Assembly (NCBI RefSeq): GCF_001305295.1
Contig: NZ_LJSI01000052.1
Span: 62,001-126,000, forward strand
DNA: 64,000 nt
Direction of reading: 5' to 3'
Origin: Neptunomonas antarctica
GTDB lineage: Bacteria > Pseudomonadota > Gammaproteobacteria > Pseudomonadales > Balneatricaceae
Part shown: positions 1 to 9,374 of the stretch, piece by piece
How the letters are laid out: each line of letters starts with the position of its first letter
Position numbering within the stretch: the first letter of the stretch is position 1
Translations under genes and position numbers: made by a program
Notes under the pieces: generated by a model
Told to the model about the DNA's origin: nothing
Database searches by the model: none
What the model saw: the letters and a program-made list of their open reading frames with translations, nothing else

Positions 1-1036
1 AGTCTCCGCCGCCTGAGAATAGATCACTTACCACAAAATCCACATTGTTTCGGCGCTTATCTTTCAGGCTTAAATCATACCCCGTCAACTCAGCAGTACC
101 ACCGACACGAATACGATCATCAAAACGAGTTACCCCAATCTTATAAGTCTCATCCATTACAGTCGACACAGGTGCCCTACTTTCATCAATGATAGGCAGC
201 GTTAACGAATAACCTTTAACGGGATAAACCGGTATTTTAATACCGACTTTACTTAATAGCAGAGGACTGTAACTACCCAAAGCAACCACATAACGATCAG
301 CCTTAATAATCTGCGACTCTAGCTGTACACCCTGAATATCGCCCTGATTTTCAATCAATCCTTTAATTGTGGTGTTATACATGAACGTAACACCCAGCTT
401 TTCGCACTCTTTCGCCAAGCCCTGAGTAAATTTAAAACAATCACCGGTTCCGTCGCCAGGTAAGCGTAAGCCGCCAATAATTTTCTCTTTTACATGAGCT
501 AAAGCAGGCTCTCTGTCGATACAACCCTGACGATCCAGCACTTCATAATTAACGCCACACTCTTTCAGGATCGCAACATCTGCTTTTGAGGACGCGACCT
601 GCTTATCTGTTCGGAATACCTGTAATGTGCCTCCGAAACGCTGATCATAATTGAGCACTACGTCATTATTCAGCTCAACCATACTATCGCGACTGTATTC
701 AGCAATACGCAACATGCGCGACTTATTAACCCTATAAGCAGCTTCGTTGCAGTTACCTAGCATTTTAGCCATCCATTTAAACAATACGGGATCAAGCGCT
801 GGCTGAATCCGTAAAGGGGCAAGGTCTTGCATCATCCACTTAACGGCTTTCAGGGGGACACCCGGCGCAGACCACGGAGAGGAATAACCAGGAGAAAGCT
901 GACCCGCATTAGCGTAACTGGTTTCAAGAGCCGCCGCAGGCTGACGATCAACTACCGTGACCTCATGGCCCAATTTCGCTAAATAGTAAGCATTTGTAAC
1001 ACCGATAACACCACTACCCAATACCAATATTTTCAT
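1..1036 (-). CDS. dadA: D-amino acid dehydrogenase DadA (C-terminus beyond window)
   Basis: This FAD-dependent enzyme oxidatively deaminates D-amino acids, chiefly D-alanine, at the inner face of the membrane during alanine catabolism. Reading leftward from the ATG at 1036, the protein opens with the Rossmann dinucleotide motif ILVLGSGVIGV, then a VVDRQ strand end. The DadA-like segment ANAGQLSPGYSSPW follows at about residues 43-56. About 345 codons are present and the family is usually near 420-430, so the C-terminus lies outside the window. An Lrp-type regulator is transcribed divergently 128 bp away, the usual arrangement for alanine-responsive dad genes. Confidence 0.93.
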   Translation of the reverse strand, partial: MKILVLGSGVIGVTNAYYLAKLGHEVTVVDRQPAAALETSYANAGQLSPGYSSPWSAPGVPLKAVKWMMQDLAPLRIQPALDPVLFKWMAKMLGNCNEAAYRVNKSRMLRIAEYSRDSMVELNNDVVLNYDQRFGGTLQVFRTDKQVASSKADVAILKECGVNYEVLDRQGCIDREPALAHVKEKIIGGLRLPGDGTGDCFKFTQGLAKECEKLGVTFMYNTTIKGLIENQGDIQGVQLESQIIKADRYVVALGSYSPLLLSKVGIKIPVYPVKGYSLTLPIIDESRAPVSTVMDETYKIGVTRFDDRIRVGGTAELTGYDLSLKDKRRNNVDFVVSDLFSGGGD

Positions 1037-1164
1037 TATTATCCTTAAAGTTGACACAAGATATGTGCCTAGAATAATTCAAATTAACAATGAAATTTTG
1101 TTGTTTTATGCGTAAATAATAGTTACTTTAACTAGATAACTTAAAATAAACAGAATTTTATAAA
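1037..1164. promoter_or_regulatory. divergent dadA / Lrp-family control region
   Basis: This 128-bp AT-rich gap separates two divergent starts and must hold both promoters. It contains A/T-rich, loosely palindromic stretches of the kind Lrp proteins bind. I could not single out a confident operator or -35/-10 pair. The regulatory role is inferred from gene arrangement. Confidence 0.4.
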
Positions 1165-1632
1165 ATGAAAAAACTCGATCGGATAGATAGAAACATTCTA
1201 GCAACATTACAAAAAGATGGCCGTATGTCATATACCGACCTGGCTGATAAAGTCGGACTATCGACAACGCCCTGTATCGAACGAGTGAAACGACTTGAAA
1301 AGGATGGTTTTATTCAAGGATATCACGCCAGACTGAACCCGGAAGCGCTAGGTTACAATATGCTGGTTTTTGTTGAAATCTCTCTCTCTTACCAGTCACC
1401 TGATGCATTTGAACGATTTAACTTAGCGGTTAATCAACTATCTTACATTATGGAGTGCCACTTAGTCTCCGGCGACTCCGATTACCTGCTAAAAGCCCGC
1501 ATAAAAGACATGTCGGAATACCGAGCATTATTGGGCGATATGCTACTGACCTTACCGGGTGTAAAGAATTCAAAAAGCTACATCGTAATGGAAGAAGTAA
1601 AAGAAAGCTTCAGCATTCCGGTACAGGCTTAG
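1165..1632 (+). CDS. Lrp/AsnC-family regulator, probable dadA activator
   Basis: This is a 155-residue feast/famine regulator, the normal length for Lrp/AsnC proteins. Residues about 5-55 form the winged HTH (LDRIDRNILATLQKDGRMSY, then LADKVGLSTTPCIERVKRLE). Residues about 65-150 form the ligand-binding RAM domain, with the typical GDSDYLLKARIKD segment. It is divergent from dadA, so alanine-responsive control of D-amino acid catabolism (like DadR/Lrp) is the best inference. It could also be the global Lrp, which this sequence alone does not exclude. Confidence 0.9.
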   Translation: MKKLDRIDRNILATLQKDGRMSYTDLADKVGLSTTPCIERVKRLEKDGFIQGYHARLNPEALGYNMLVFVEISLSYQSPDAFERFNLAVNQLSYIMECHLVSGDSDYLLKARIKDMSEYRALLGDMLLTLPGVKNSKSYIVMEEVKESFSIPVQA

Positions 1633-1721
1633 CTGCTTAATACACCAAGAGGCATTGTCAGTTTTCAGGTAGATAGCCTCTTATATTAGATGCTATCTAC
1701 CTACGTCTATTACATCAAACG

Positions 1722-3701
1722 CTAGACTTTAAACCCATGTACTAACTCTTTCAGTTGATGCGCCATGCCAGCTAACTCCTGAGCTGAATTGGCTATTTGT
1801 CCCGCGGCTGTTGCAACTTCATCCGAGTGATCATCAATCACAGCCAGATTCTGGCTCACATCCTGAATCACGGCAGCCTGCTCTTCAGATGCAGTCGCTA
1901 TCTGGCTGGACATATCCATAATACCGGTAACCGCTTGTACAATCGATTCCAATGAATTCTCTACATTATGCGTGCGATCTACTGTTTCACGCATTTTCAC
2001 ATGATTATCTTCCACCAGAGTGAAAGCCAGCTCTACTTCATTCTGTAAATCCTGAATGATCTCGGCAATCTCAGCCGTTGATTTTTGAGTACGGTGCGCC
2101 AACGTCCTAACCTCATCAGCCACCACCGCAAACCCTCTCCCTTGCTCACCTGCACGCGCCGCTTCAATAGCCGCATTCAACGCCAGCAAACCAGTCTGGT
2201 CTGAGACATGGTGAATAACTTCAACGACATTAGAAATATTGGTACTGCTGGAATGTAGTTTGTTAATTAACTGACTTAACTGACTTACATCGTCCGCCAA
2301 CTTATTCACAGAATCTACTGACGACTGAACTACCTCATGCCCTTCGTTAGCAATCTGGCTTGCATTATTGGCTTGCTCTGCCGTCCTCCCGGTATTACCT
2401 GCGACTTCCTGAACAGCCGCAGACAACTCCTCCACGGCGGCGGCAACTTGTGTCGTACGCTCGCGCTGCATTTGTAATTTTTGAACACTGTGGCCCACGA
2501 CATCCGTTGTCTCATCTGCGATGTTAACCAGCGTGTTACAGCTATCTGCTAACTGTCGGATAGCACCTGAAAAGTTTTCGAGTGTTTCATTCAGGCCTTC
2601 AGCAACCTGACCCAATTCATCATGGCTATATACCTCGACCCGTGATGTTAAATCGTGTTCGCTTCGAACTTTTCTCATTACCGTGGATAATGACGAAACC
2701 TGTCGGTTCAACCCCCTGATAATATTAAGCGCGATCAGCGACACCACAAGAAAAGAGACAACCAGTAAAGCTACATAGATTAACAGTGCCATTTGAGATT
2801 TTTCTTGTTCTCTTTCCGCCTCGGCAATAACATCTGCGGCCAGTGTGTCTTCAAGTTTTTTGAGTAGATTAATACGCTTAGTTGCTTCACCAAACCACTG
2901 TTTGGATTCGACATTAAACCCACCGCTTGACGCTTTATCAGACGCAATCGATCTAAAGCGCTCAACTTCCTCAACAACAGCAGATCCGGACAATTCATTA
3001 AATAAAGCTAAGTGTTTATCAGAAGCCAGCGTCTTAAAAATACGACTGTAGGTATTTTGTTCCGTGACTAAGGTAATAAATTTTTCATATAACCCTGGGG
3101 CAAATTTATCGCCAGCAAAGGTGTTACTGAGCACGGCACGCTCAATACCAGCCCGCTCTTTGGCTTGTAAAAAAGTGTAATAAGCTAAAGAGGCTCGCGT
3201 CAGATTTACATTCTGGCTCAAATTAGCCGTCGTAGCACCCGCGGACAGCAATCTTGTATTCAGGCCGGTGTAATAGCCTAATGCTTCGCTAAGCGGAATC
3301 TGTAAAGCATCAACACGCGCTCTTACTGAGTTCACGCTACCTAATTGCTGCTTCACATCACGAGCTAATGCATTAAGTATTTTATTTTCAAGCACATTCT
3401 GATTAACAAAATTTTCCCATTGCTGTTGAACCTTCTGAGTCGAGCGTCTCTGCTGATTCAGCACATCAGAAAACTGCTGTCCTTTAGACCCAAGAAAACC
3501 TGCCGTTGCTCCCCGCTCCTTCTGAAGCTCATGAACCAATGCACTATTCACCGTAACTAATTCAGTATAAATGGCTAATTCACGGCTTTCTCCGCTGACC
3601 GAATAACTATTCACCACTTGTGCAACCAACATAACCGTACTGATAAACACGGGCAGTGCTATCAACAGCAGCAACTTATAGGTAAAGCTAAGATTTTTCA
3701 T
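1722..3701 (-). CDS. methyl-accepting chemotaxis protein with NIT sensor domain
   Basis: This 659-residue transmembrane chemoreceptor has TM1 at about 7-29. A large periplasmic region (about 40-300) carries the NIT-domain signature HELQKERGATAGFLGSKG. TM2 lies at about 303-327, followed by a HAMP domain and the cytoplasmic signalling coiled coil. The highly conserved hairpin tip (DQTGLLALNAAIEAARAGEQ, then GRGFAVVADEVRTLA) is intact, so it should couple to CheA/CheW. NIT domains in other proteins sense nitrate or nitrite, but the ligand here is unproven. There is no CheR-docking pentapeptide at the C-terminus. It is monocistronic. Confidence 0.93.
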   Translation of the reverse strand: MKNLSFTYKLLLLIALPVFISTVMLVAQVVNSYSVSGESRELAIYTELVTVNSALVHELQKERGATAGFLGSKGQQFSDVLNQQRRSTQKVQQQWENFVNQNVLENKILNALARDVKQQLGSVNSVRARVDALQIPLSEALGYYTGLNTRLLSAGATTANLSQNVNLTRASLAYYTFLQAKERAGIERAVLSNTFAGDKFAPGLYEKFITLVTEQNTYSRIFKTLASDKHLALFNELSGSAVVEEVERFRSIASDKASSGGFNVESKQWFGEATKRINLLKKLEDTLAADVIAEAEREQEKSQMALLIYVALLVVSFLVVSLIALNIIRGLNRQVSSLSTVMRKVRSEHDLTSRVEVYSHDELGQVAEGLNETLENFSGAIRQLADSCNTLVNIADETTDVVGHSVQKLQMQRERTTQVAAAVEELSAAVQEVAGNTGRTAEQANNASQIANEGHEVVQSSVDSVNKLADDVSQLSQLINKLHSSSTNISNVVEVIHHVSDQTGLLALNAAIEAARAGEQGRGFAVVADEVRTLAHRTQKSTAEIAEIIQDLQNEVELAFTLVEDNHVKMRETVDRTHNVENSLESIVQAVTGIMDMSSQIATASEEQAAVIQDVSQNLAVIDDHSDEVATAAGQIANSAQELAGMAHQLKELVHGFKV

Positions 3702-3985
3702 GAAACAACTACCTTGATAATAAATTCAACCTGTTAAGTTCTAATAGTATGGAAATATGCGTTACACATGCTGTGATTGTATTTCATTTGAATAAAAAAA
3801 ATGTATGTAAACTTAACAAAATGAACGCTGTAAAAGCTATACCTCCAAATATCCATCTATACTTAAGAGGTAAACATGAACAGTAATCATCATTAGAATA
3901 CCGGTAAAGCACGTCTGATCTTATGATCCAAGACCATTATTTACCCGTATAATATTTATAAAAGCTAAATAGCAGGTATACCCAC

Positions 3986-4960
3986 ATGTCACATCATCCC
4001 AGCAAACCTACTGCATTGACTATTCACATTGGCATCAGCGCCTGCCTGCTGGGTGAAGAGGTTCGTTATAACGGTGGACATAGTAACTCAAAACTCTGCT
4101 CGAATGAGTTTAGTCAGTATTTTGAATACCGGCGCTTTTGCCCGGAAGTCGCCGCAGGATTTAGTATACCCAGACCAACCATGCGCTTAATTGGCGACCC
4201 GAATAAACCTCAGTTACGCTTTTCTAACAACCCGGATGAGGATTTAACTGATCAATTAATCTCTGGCTTCGAGCACCAACTGGAAAATTGTGATGACCTC
4301 GACGGTTATATACTGATGAAAAATTCGCCAAGCTGTGGCATGGAGCGAATTAAAATTTATCAGGAAAATGGTCACCCGCATATGCAAAGAGGCCGTGGGC
4401 TTTTTGCACAGGCATTAATGTCGAAATATCCGCTACTACCGGTAGAGGAAGACGGTCGCCTTAACGATGCGCCGTTACGCGAGAATTTTGTGATGCGAGT
4501 GTATGCGCACGCCAACTTTCGACATGAAGTGATGGAACAGCCCAGCTACCACAACTTGCTCCAGTTCCACAGCAGCTATAAATACATGCTGATGGCGCAC
4601 AGCCAACGTGATTACCGTGAACTCGGCCAGCTATTAGCGGTTTCAAACAAATTACCACTGGATGAATTAATCCCCCGTTATAAAGCATGTTTTATGCAGG
4701 CTATCAGCGAACCCGCGAAAAGAGGAAATCATTGCAACACCATGCAGCACATTCTGGGCTACCTGAAAAAAACGGTTTCCAATGACGAGCGACGTGGGGT
4801 GCAAAATGTTATTTCTCAATATCATCGGGAAGAGGTTAATCTGGCGACACCAATGGCATTGTTAAATCATTATATACAACGGACCGGCAGCGATTACATT
4901 CGCGCGCAACGCTACTTTGAACCCTATCCAGCGGCCTTAGGATTGAGAAATCAGGTATGA
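3986..4960 (+). CDS. DUF523 (TudS-like) and DUF1722 (YbgA-like) fusion protein
   Basis: This 324-residue two-domain protein has an N-terminal DUF523 domain (about 12-160). The conserved cysteines C20 (SACLLG), C52 (FCPEV) and C117 (NSPSCG) are present. DUF523 includes the [4Fe-4S] thiouracil desulfurase TudS, which uses three such cysteines. The C-terminal DUF1722 domain (about 185-305) contains the FHSSYKYMLMAHSQ and LGYLKK stretches. The stop codon overlaps the photolyase start by 4 bp (ATGA), which implies translational coupling. Pairing with phr is a recurring arrangement in Pseudomonas and relatives. Actual substrate unknown. Confidence 0.9.
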   Translation: MSHHPSKPTALTIHIGISACLLGEEVRYNGGHSNSKLCSNEFSQYFEYRRFCPEVAAGFSIPRPTMRLIGDPNKPQLRFSNNPDEDLTDQLISGFEHQLENCDDLDGYILMKNSPSCGMERIKIYQENGHPHMQRGRGLFAQALMSKYPLLPVEEDGRLNDAPLRENFVMRVYAHANFRHEVMEQPSYHNLLQFHSSYKYMLMAHSQRDYRELGQLLAVSNKLPLDELIPRYKACFMQAISEPAKRGNHCNTMQHILGYLKKTVSNDERRGVQNVISQYHREEVNLATPMALLNHYIQRTGSDYIRAQRYFEPYPAALGLRNQV

Positions 4961-6396
4961 GTACAGCTATTGTTTGGTTTCGTCAGGATCTTAGGTTATC
5001 AGACAACCCTGCACTCTTGGCAGCATGTAAGGCGGGTCATGTACTACCTGTTTACATTCTGGATGATGTAAATACAAACGCACGGACAAGAGGTGAAGCC
5101 AGCCAGTGGTGGTTGCACCACTCTTTGGTATCGCTTCAACAGTCACTAGACGGCCGGTTAAACTTCTATCGCGGCGACCCCTTAACGATATTAAACCAGC
5201 TCATCAAAGAAACGTCAGCCAGTAGCGTTTACTGGAATCGCTGCTATGAGCCTTGGACTACTTCCCGAGATTCAGAGATAAAACAGGCACTTAAATCTTC
5301 AGGCATTAGCGTATCCAGTTTTAATGCTTCTTTATTGTGGGAGCCGTGGAGCGTCCTTAAAAAAGACGAAACCCCTTATAAAGTATTTACGCCGTATTAC
5401 CGAAAAGGCTGCCTGCAGCGTACGCCCCCACGAGAACCGTTACCGCTACCTGAGACAATGAATATTGTTGAAAAACTCACGTCATCAGCCAATCTTACTG
5501 ATCTTAATTTATTACCCACTATTCCCTGGGATAAAGAGATGCAGACGTGCTGGATAATAGGTGAAGCCGCTGCAAAACAGCGACTGGGAGAATTTTTATC
5601 CCATGGACTCGTCGATTATAAAGAGGGAAGAAACTATCCCGGCAATGACCCTGACAACGCCAATGTGTCACGCTTGTCTCCTCACCTGCATTTTGGAGAA
5701 ATATCTCCGAATACCGTCTGGTACAGCAGCGCCGCCGCCGGTTCTGCGCAGGGTTGCGAAGAAGATCTGGATTGCTTTATGAGCGAATTGGGGTGGCGAG
5801 AATTTTCCTACTACCAACTGTATCATTCGCCGGAACTTCCATGGAAAAACAGCAAAGCTAAATTCGATCGATTTCCCTGGAAAACAATGGCGGATACGCA
5901 GCTTAAACAATGGCAACAAGGGATGACGGGCTTCCCTATTGTTGATGCAGGTATGCGTGAATTATGGCAAACAGGCTACATGCACAACCGTGTCCGTATG
6001 GTTGTCGGTTCTTTTTTAGTAAAAAACTTACTGATTGACTGGCGCTTAGGCGCAGAGTGGTTTCTCGATTGCCTGGTGGATGCCGACCCCGCCAGTAACA
6101 GCGCTGGCTGGCAATGGGTCGCGGGCTGCGGAGCGGATGCATCACCCTACTTCAGAATTTTCAATCCGGTATTACAAGGACAAAAATTTGATTCCAAAGG
6201 GGCCTATATTCGTCGTTATATACCTGAACTCGCAGAGCTACCCAATAAATACATCCATTGTCCCTGGGAAGCCCCGCAAATGACATTAGACATGGCAGGC
6301 GTCACTCTTGGTACAGACTATCCAGCACCGATGGTCGACTTAAAAGCATCACGCACCCGTGCGCTAGACGCCCTGAAATCAATAAAAAGCGAATAA
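4957..6396 (+). CDS. phrB: deoxyribodipyrimidine photolyase
   Basis: This light-driven FAD enzyme splits cyclobutane pyrimidine dimers. It is 479 residues, normal for class I CPD photolyases. The N-terminal antenna-binding alpha/beta domain begins IVWFRQDLRLSDNPAL. The C-terminal FAD domain contains GRNYPG, SRLSPHLHFGEISP, WREFSYY, PIVDAGMRELWQTGYMHNR and DADPASNSAGWQWVAGCG, including the Trp-rich electron-transfer region. It is translationally coupled to the upstream DUF523/DUF1722 gene. The pterin genes folX and folM follow in the same orientation 83 bp downstream. The antenna is likely a reduced folate, by family analogy. Confidence 0.95.
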   Translation: MSTAIVWFRQDLRLSDNPALLAACKAGHVLPVYILDDVNTNARTRGEASQWWLHHSLVSLQQSLDGRLNFYRGDPLTILNQLIKETSASSVYWNRCYEPWTTSRDSEIKQALKSSGISVSSFNASLLWEPWSVLKKDETPYKVFTPYYRKGCLQRTPPREPLPLPETMNIVEKLTSSANLTDLNLLPTIPWDKEMQTCWIIGEAAAKQRLGEFLSHGLVDYKEGRNYPGNDPDNANVSRLSPHLHFGEISPNTVWYSSAAAGSAQGCEEDLDCFMSELGWREFSYYQLYHSPELPWKNSKAKFDRFPWKTMADTQLKQWQQGMTGFPIVDAGMRELWQTGYMHNRVRMVVGSFLVKNLLIDWRLGAEWFLDCLVDADPASNSAGWQWVAGCGADASPYFRIFNPVLQGQKFDSKGAYIRRYIPELAELPNKYIHCPWEAPQMTLDMAGVTLGTDYPAPMVDLKASRTRALDALKSIKSE

Positions 6397-6479
6397 ATAA
6401 TGAGACGCCGTGTGATTAATATTTTCAGCAGCGCCATAAAAATCACAGCAACAGTGCAAAGAGAGCATAGGACTACGTC

Positions 6480-6845
6480 ATGAATATCAGTGATGCGATC
6501 ATTCGAATTACCAATTTAAGACTTCGCACTTATATTGGATTCAATCAGGAAGAAATGGAAAAACAGCAGGATGTTATCATCAATATAAAGATTCATTATC
6601 CCGCAGAAAAAGCATATCAAACAGATAACGTAGAAGATGCTCTCAACTATAAAGTAATCACCAAGCAGGTTATCCAACACGTGGAAGAGGGCCGTTTCCT
6701 GCTACTGGAAAAACTAGTGGCGGATGTACTCGATATTTGCACCCAGCATAAATGGGTGACTTACGCTTCTGTGACCGTCGATAAGCCACACGCTTTGCGC
6801 TTTGCTGACTCCGTTTCACTGACGCTGGAAAAATACTGCGATTAA
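6480..6845 (+). CDS. folX: dihydroneopterin triphosphate 2'-epimerase FolX
   Basis: This is a 121-residue tunnelling-fold enzyme of the FolB/FolX family. The opening ([20 protein letters not shown]) and the central [22 protein letters not shown] are characteristic. FolX epimerises dihydroneopterin triphosphate toward monapterin. The immediately following folM supports FolX rather than the aldolase FolB. The start is the ATG at 6480, after a purine-rich AGAGAGCATAGG stretch. Confidence 0.9.
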   Translation: MNISDAIIRITNLRLRTYIGFNQEEMEKQQDVIINIKIHYPAEKAYQTDNVEDALNYKVITKQVIQHVEEGRFLLLEKLVADVLDICTQHKWVTYASVTVDKPHALRFADSVSLTLEKYCD

Positions 6846-6854
6846 GGGATTTAT

Positions 6855-7565
6855 ATGAGCGCGCCTATTCTTATTACCGGTGTTGGAAAACGCATTGGTT
6901 ATGCATTAGCAAAACACCTGTTAAACGCTGGTCAACCGGTGATTGGCACCTACCGGACTGAGCATGATTCGATAACTGAACTACGTCTACTGGGTGCAGA
7001 ATTACATTATTGCGACTTCTACGATGATGACCAGATAGCCACGCTTATCAGCACCATTAACGACAACCACTCAAGCCTTCGCGCTATTATTCATAATGCA
7101 TCCGATTGGCTACCCGACAACAACGCACTTGCGCCCGCCACAACTCTTGCGCGCATGATGCAGGTCCATGTGAATACCCCATACCAGATCAACCTGGCGC
7201 TGGCGGACTTACTCGAAGCCAATGAGACCGAGTTCAGCGACATCATCCATTTTACCGATTACGTGGCAGAGAAAGGCAGTAAAAAGCATATCGCTTATGC
7301 GGCTAGCAAAGCAGCGCTCACTAATATGACACTGTCATTTTCTGCTTTGCTCGCACCTAAAGTGAAAGTAAACGCGATTGCACCCGCCATGATTATGTTT
7401 AACCCGGACGATGATGAGGATTATCGTTCAAAAGCACTAAAAAAATCACTCATGCAAAGCGAACCGGGTACGCTGGAGATTATTGAGACGGTCAACTACC
7501 TATTAAAAAGCCGTTATGTCACCGGCAGAACACTGCATGTAGATGGCGGACGTCACCTCAAATAA
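6855..7565 (+). CDS. folM: dihydromonapterin reductase FolM
   Basis: This 236-residue short-chain dehydrogenase reduces dihydromonapterin to tetrahydromonapterin with NADPH. The N-terminus has ITGVGKRIGYALA (cofactor glycine loop, with a KRIG motif matching FolM/pteridine reductase). The catalytic YAASKAAL lies near residue 150 and the C-terminal TGRTLHVDGGRHL closes the fold. It lies 9 bp downstream of folX, so the two are cotranscribed. Tetrahydromonapterin is a cofactor for some phenylalanine hydroxylases. The FolE needed for the precursor is encoded at 57880-58422. Confidence 0.92.
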   Translation: MSAPILITGVGKRIGYALAKHLLNAGQPVIGTYRTEHDSITELRLLGAELHYCDFYDDDQIATLISTINDNHSSLRAIIHNASDWLPDNNALAPATTLARMMQVHVNTPYQINLALADLLEANETEFSDIIHFTDYVAEKGSKKHIAYAASKAALTNMTLSFSALLAPKVKVNAIAPAMIMFNPDDDEDYRSKALKKSLMQSEPGTLEIIETVNYLLKSRYVTGRTLHVDGGRHLK

Positions 7566-7603
7566 TAAGGCCGAATAATAGGGGTTGTTCTGACTGCGTT
7601 ATC

Positions 7604-8206
7604 TCAAGGTAACGCATCTACCAGCTCAGCCAGCACAACTGACCCCTCTCTGAAAACGGGCCAACCATCACCGGTTAACACGGCATTTATCCCCTTAATC
7701 GCCGCTAATTGCCTAACCGATGCAATCGCTTTGCTCTTATCCTTTAATTTTCCGTCTGGAAGAATACACAGCTTTCCACCCGCATGCGCCCGAATAAGAT
7801 CGCCGGTTATCAGCGTATCGCCTTCTACAACAAAGGCTAATTCCCCTGCTGTTTTAGAGCCGTCAAGCGGGTACACATCCAAACCTTCTAAGATATTTTC
7901 AGACGCGCCTAACCACTGCGAACACTCAATAGGAAAGCTGTCTTTTTCCTCTGCGGGCCCCCAAATTCTTGCACCCGTCTCAGCCGCCAACGCCACTGCA
8001 TTCCGGACATGGTCGGAATTAGAAATCAGAATATGGCTCACCTGACCTAATGAAAGCAGATGCTTTTTGTCATGTTCCGTGAGAGGCAGAGGATCGAAAA
8101 CGATAGCGCCCTGCTCCCGCACCCAAACATAGCTATGAAAATCAATATTGCGGTCTTCATCAAAAACACTCCAGCAATACAGGTTAGGCTTATGTAGCAA
8201 TTTCAT
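7604..8206 (-). CDS. metallo-beta-lactamase-fold protein with incomplete metal site
   Basis: This 200-residue protein resembles the short MBL-fold family Lactamase_B_5. The chain shows the usual MBL order: the strand HILISNSDH at about 57-65, AGELAFVVEGDTLITGD at about 120-136, and a late VLTGDG. The canonical HxHxDH motif reads IxNxDH. The histidine expected before the AGE loop is serine, so most metal ligands are missing. It may be non-enzymatic or bind metal differently. It is convergent with folM and lies just beyond the 3' remnant of a broken ATPase gene. Function unknown. Confidence 0.8.
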   Translation of the reverse strand: MKLLHKPNLYCWSVFDEDRNIDFHSYVWVREQGAIVFDPLPLTEHDKKHLLSLGQVSHILISNSDHVRNAVALAAETGARIWGPAEEKDSFPIECSQWLGASENILEGLDVYPLDGSKTAGELAFVVEGDTLITGDLIRAHAGGKLCILPDGKLKDKSKAIASVRQLAAIKGINAVLTGDGWPVFREGSVVLAELVDALP

Positions 8207-8284
8207 TATTTATCTCCAGAACTGCGGGCTTATGCCAACAAAAGGTTACCCTTGCACCATACACGATCTGTTATTTTCTAGTAA

Positions 8285-8392
8285 TCAGCGGCGCACAATC
8301 TTATGAATTTCCATCACCCATAATACCGTCAGCGCAACCGCTAACAACTCCAGCCAATGCGGAAGCGAAACGGGGTGAATACCTAACACATT
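8285..8392 (-). pseudogene. 3' remnant of a P-type ATPase gene
   Basis: On the minus strand, a short open stretch of about 34 codons ends at a TGA (8285-8287). It encodes VLGIHPVSLPHWLELL, then AVALTVLWVMEIHKIVRR. This looks like the last transmembrane helix and the conserved C-terminal E-K-R end of SERCA/PMR1-like cation ATPases. It lies in the same orientation as the 5' part of such a gene at 10379-11553, separated by 2 kb of AT-rich DNA. An in-frame stop occurs immediately upstream and there is no start codon. I infer it is the tail of the same disrupted gene. Confidence 0.7.
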
Positions 8393-8461
8393 TTAATACT
8401 TTAGTTTTCTTTTCTTTATGATGGAGGGGGCCATTCCGATAATTAATGTGGAGGAATTGTA

Positions 8462-9187
8462 ATGTTATATAAATTTTCTATTTTTTTGTTGGCCATTATT
8501 AATGTTGAGGTTGCAAATGGGGACGTAGCACAAAATATTGGTTTTAATTCAAAAACAAAAGTACTTATTATAACATACAATATTAATAATGTATTAAGCT
8601 CTGAGAATGATGAATTTATATACAATGGTTTGGTTCAAAAGTTGATTAGTACGGCCAAGCAGCAAGATATAGAAGTTACAAAGATATTCTATCCGACAAA
8701 GAGGGCCATTCGGATTTTTATTTCCTCAGGCATCAATGTCTGCATTTTTCCAGTGTCTCAAAAAATGCTTTTAATATACGAGAAAAAAAGAAAAGTATTA
8801 TTTGTTTCTAGGTCAGTTGTTTCTGTCGATTTAAATATTATCTCAAGAAAACCGATTCCAATTGCTAGAAGTATGGAAGATTTAAAAGGTCAAAATATCG
8901 GACTACTTAATCAGTTTTCATTTGTTCAAACTAAATTAAATACCGCTTCAAGTATATATTTTTATAATAGGGAAGACCAAGGTATTAAAATGTTAGCGTC
9001 TGGAAGGATCGATTACCTAGTAGGAAACGGAGAGGATCTAGTTATAGGTAATGGTATAGTGGATGGGAACAGTTTATATTTTGATCCAAAGTTCAAAATT
9101 TCTAAAATTGAAGATTTTTTAATTTGTCATGAAGGGGTAGGTAGTAAAATTGTTGTAGACCTTTTTAGTACAATTATTGGCCCTTAG
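8462..9187 (+). CDS. exported solute-binding-domain-like protein
   Basis: This 241-residue protein has an N-terminal signal peptide (about 1-19, ending near EVANGDVA). The rest resembles a short family-3 periplasmic binding protein. There is a KVLIITYNINN first strand, a TKRAIRIFISSGINVCIFP segment at about 80-98, then MEDLKGQNIGLLNQFSF and GRIDYLVGNGEDL. These resemble the second-lobe and hinge segments of such proteins. A GGAGG eight bases before the ATG fixes the start. No transporter genes are nearby, so it may be an orphan sensor or binding protein. The codon use differs sharply from surrounding core genes. Confidence 0.65.
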   Translation: MLYKFSIFLLAIINVEVANGDVAQNIGFNSKTKVLIITYNINNVLSSENDEFIYNGLVQKLISTAKQQDIEVTKIFYPTKRAIRIFISSGINVCIFPVSQKMLLIYEKKRKVLFVSRSVVSVDLNIISRKPIPIARSMEDLKGQNIGLLNQFSFVQTKLNTASSIYFYNREDQGIKMLASGRIDYLVGNGEDLVIGNGIVDGNSLYFDPKFKISKIEDFLICHEGVGSKIVVDLFSTIIGP

Positions 9188-9374
9188 GTCGATTTTTGTT
9201 AAGACGAGAGTAATGCGCAAACCAAAACACAAAAGAGTTTGTTATTAACCTAAATAAAATACACACTCTGTTTTTTTATCATTTAAAAGCCCATGTCATG
9301 GATAATCATTCAAAGATTGATTCTCAAAAAAAAATAGAGTAAATTTTAGAAAAACTTTTTTTACAAGGAATTAT

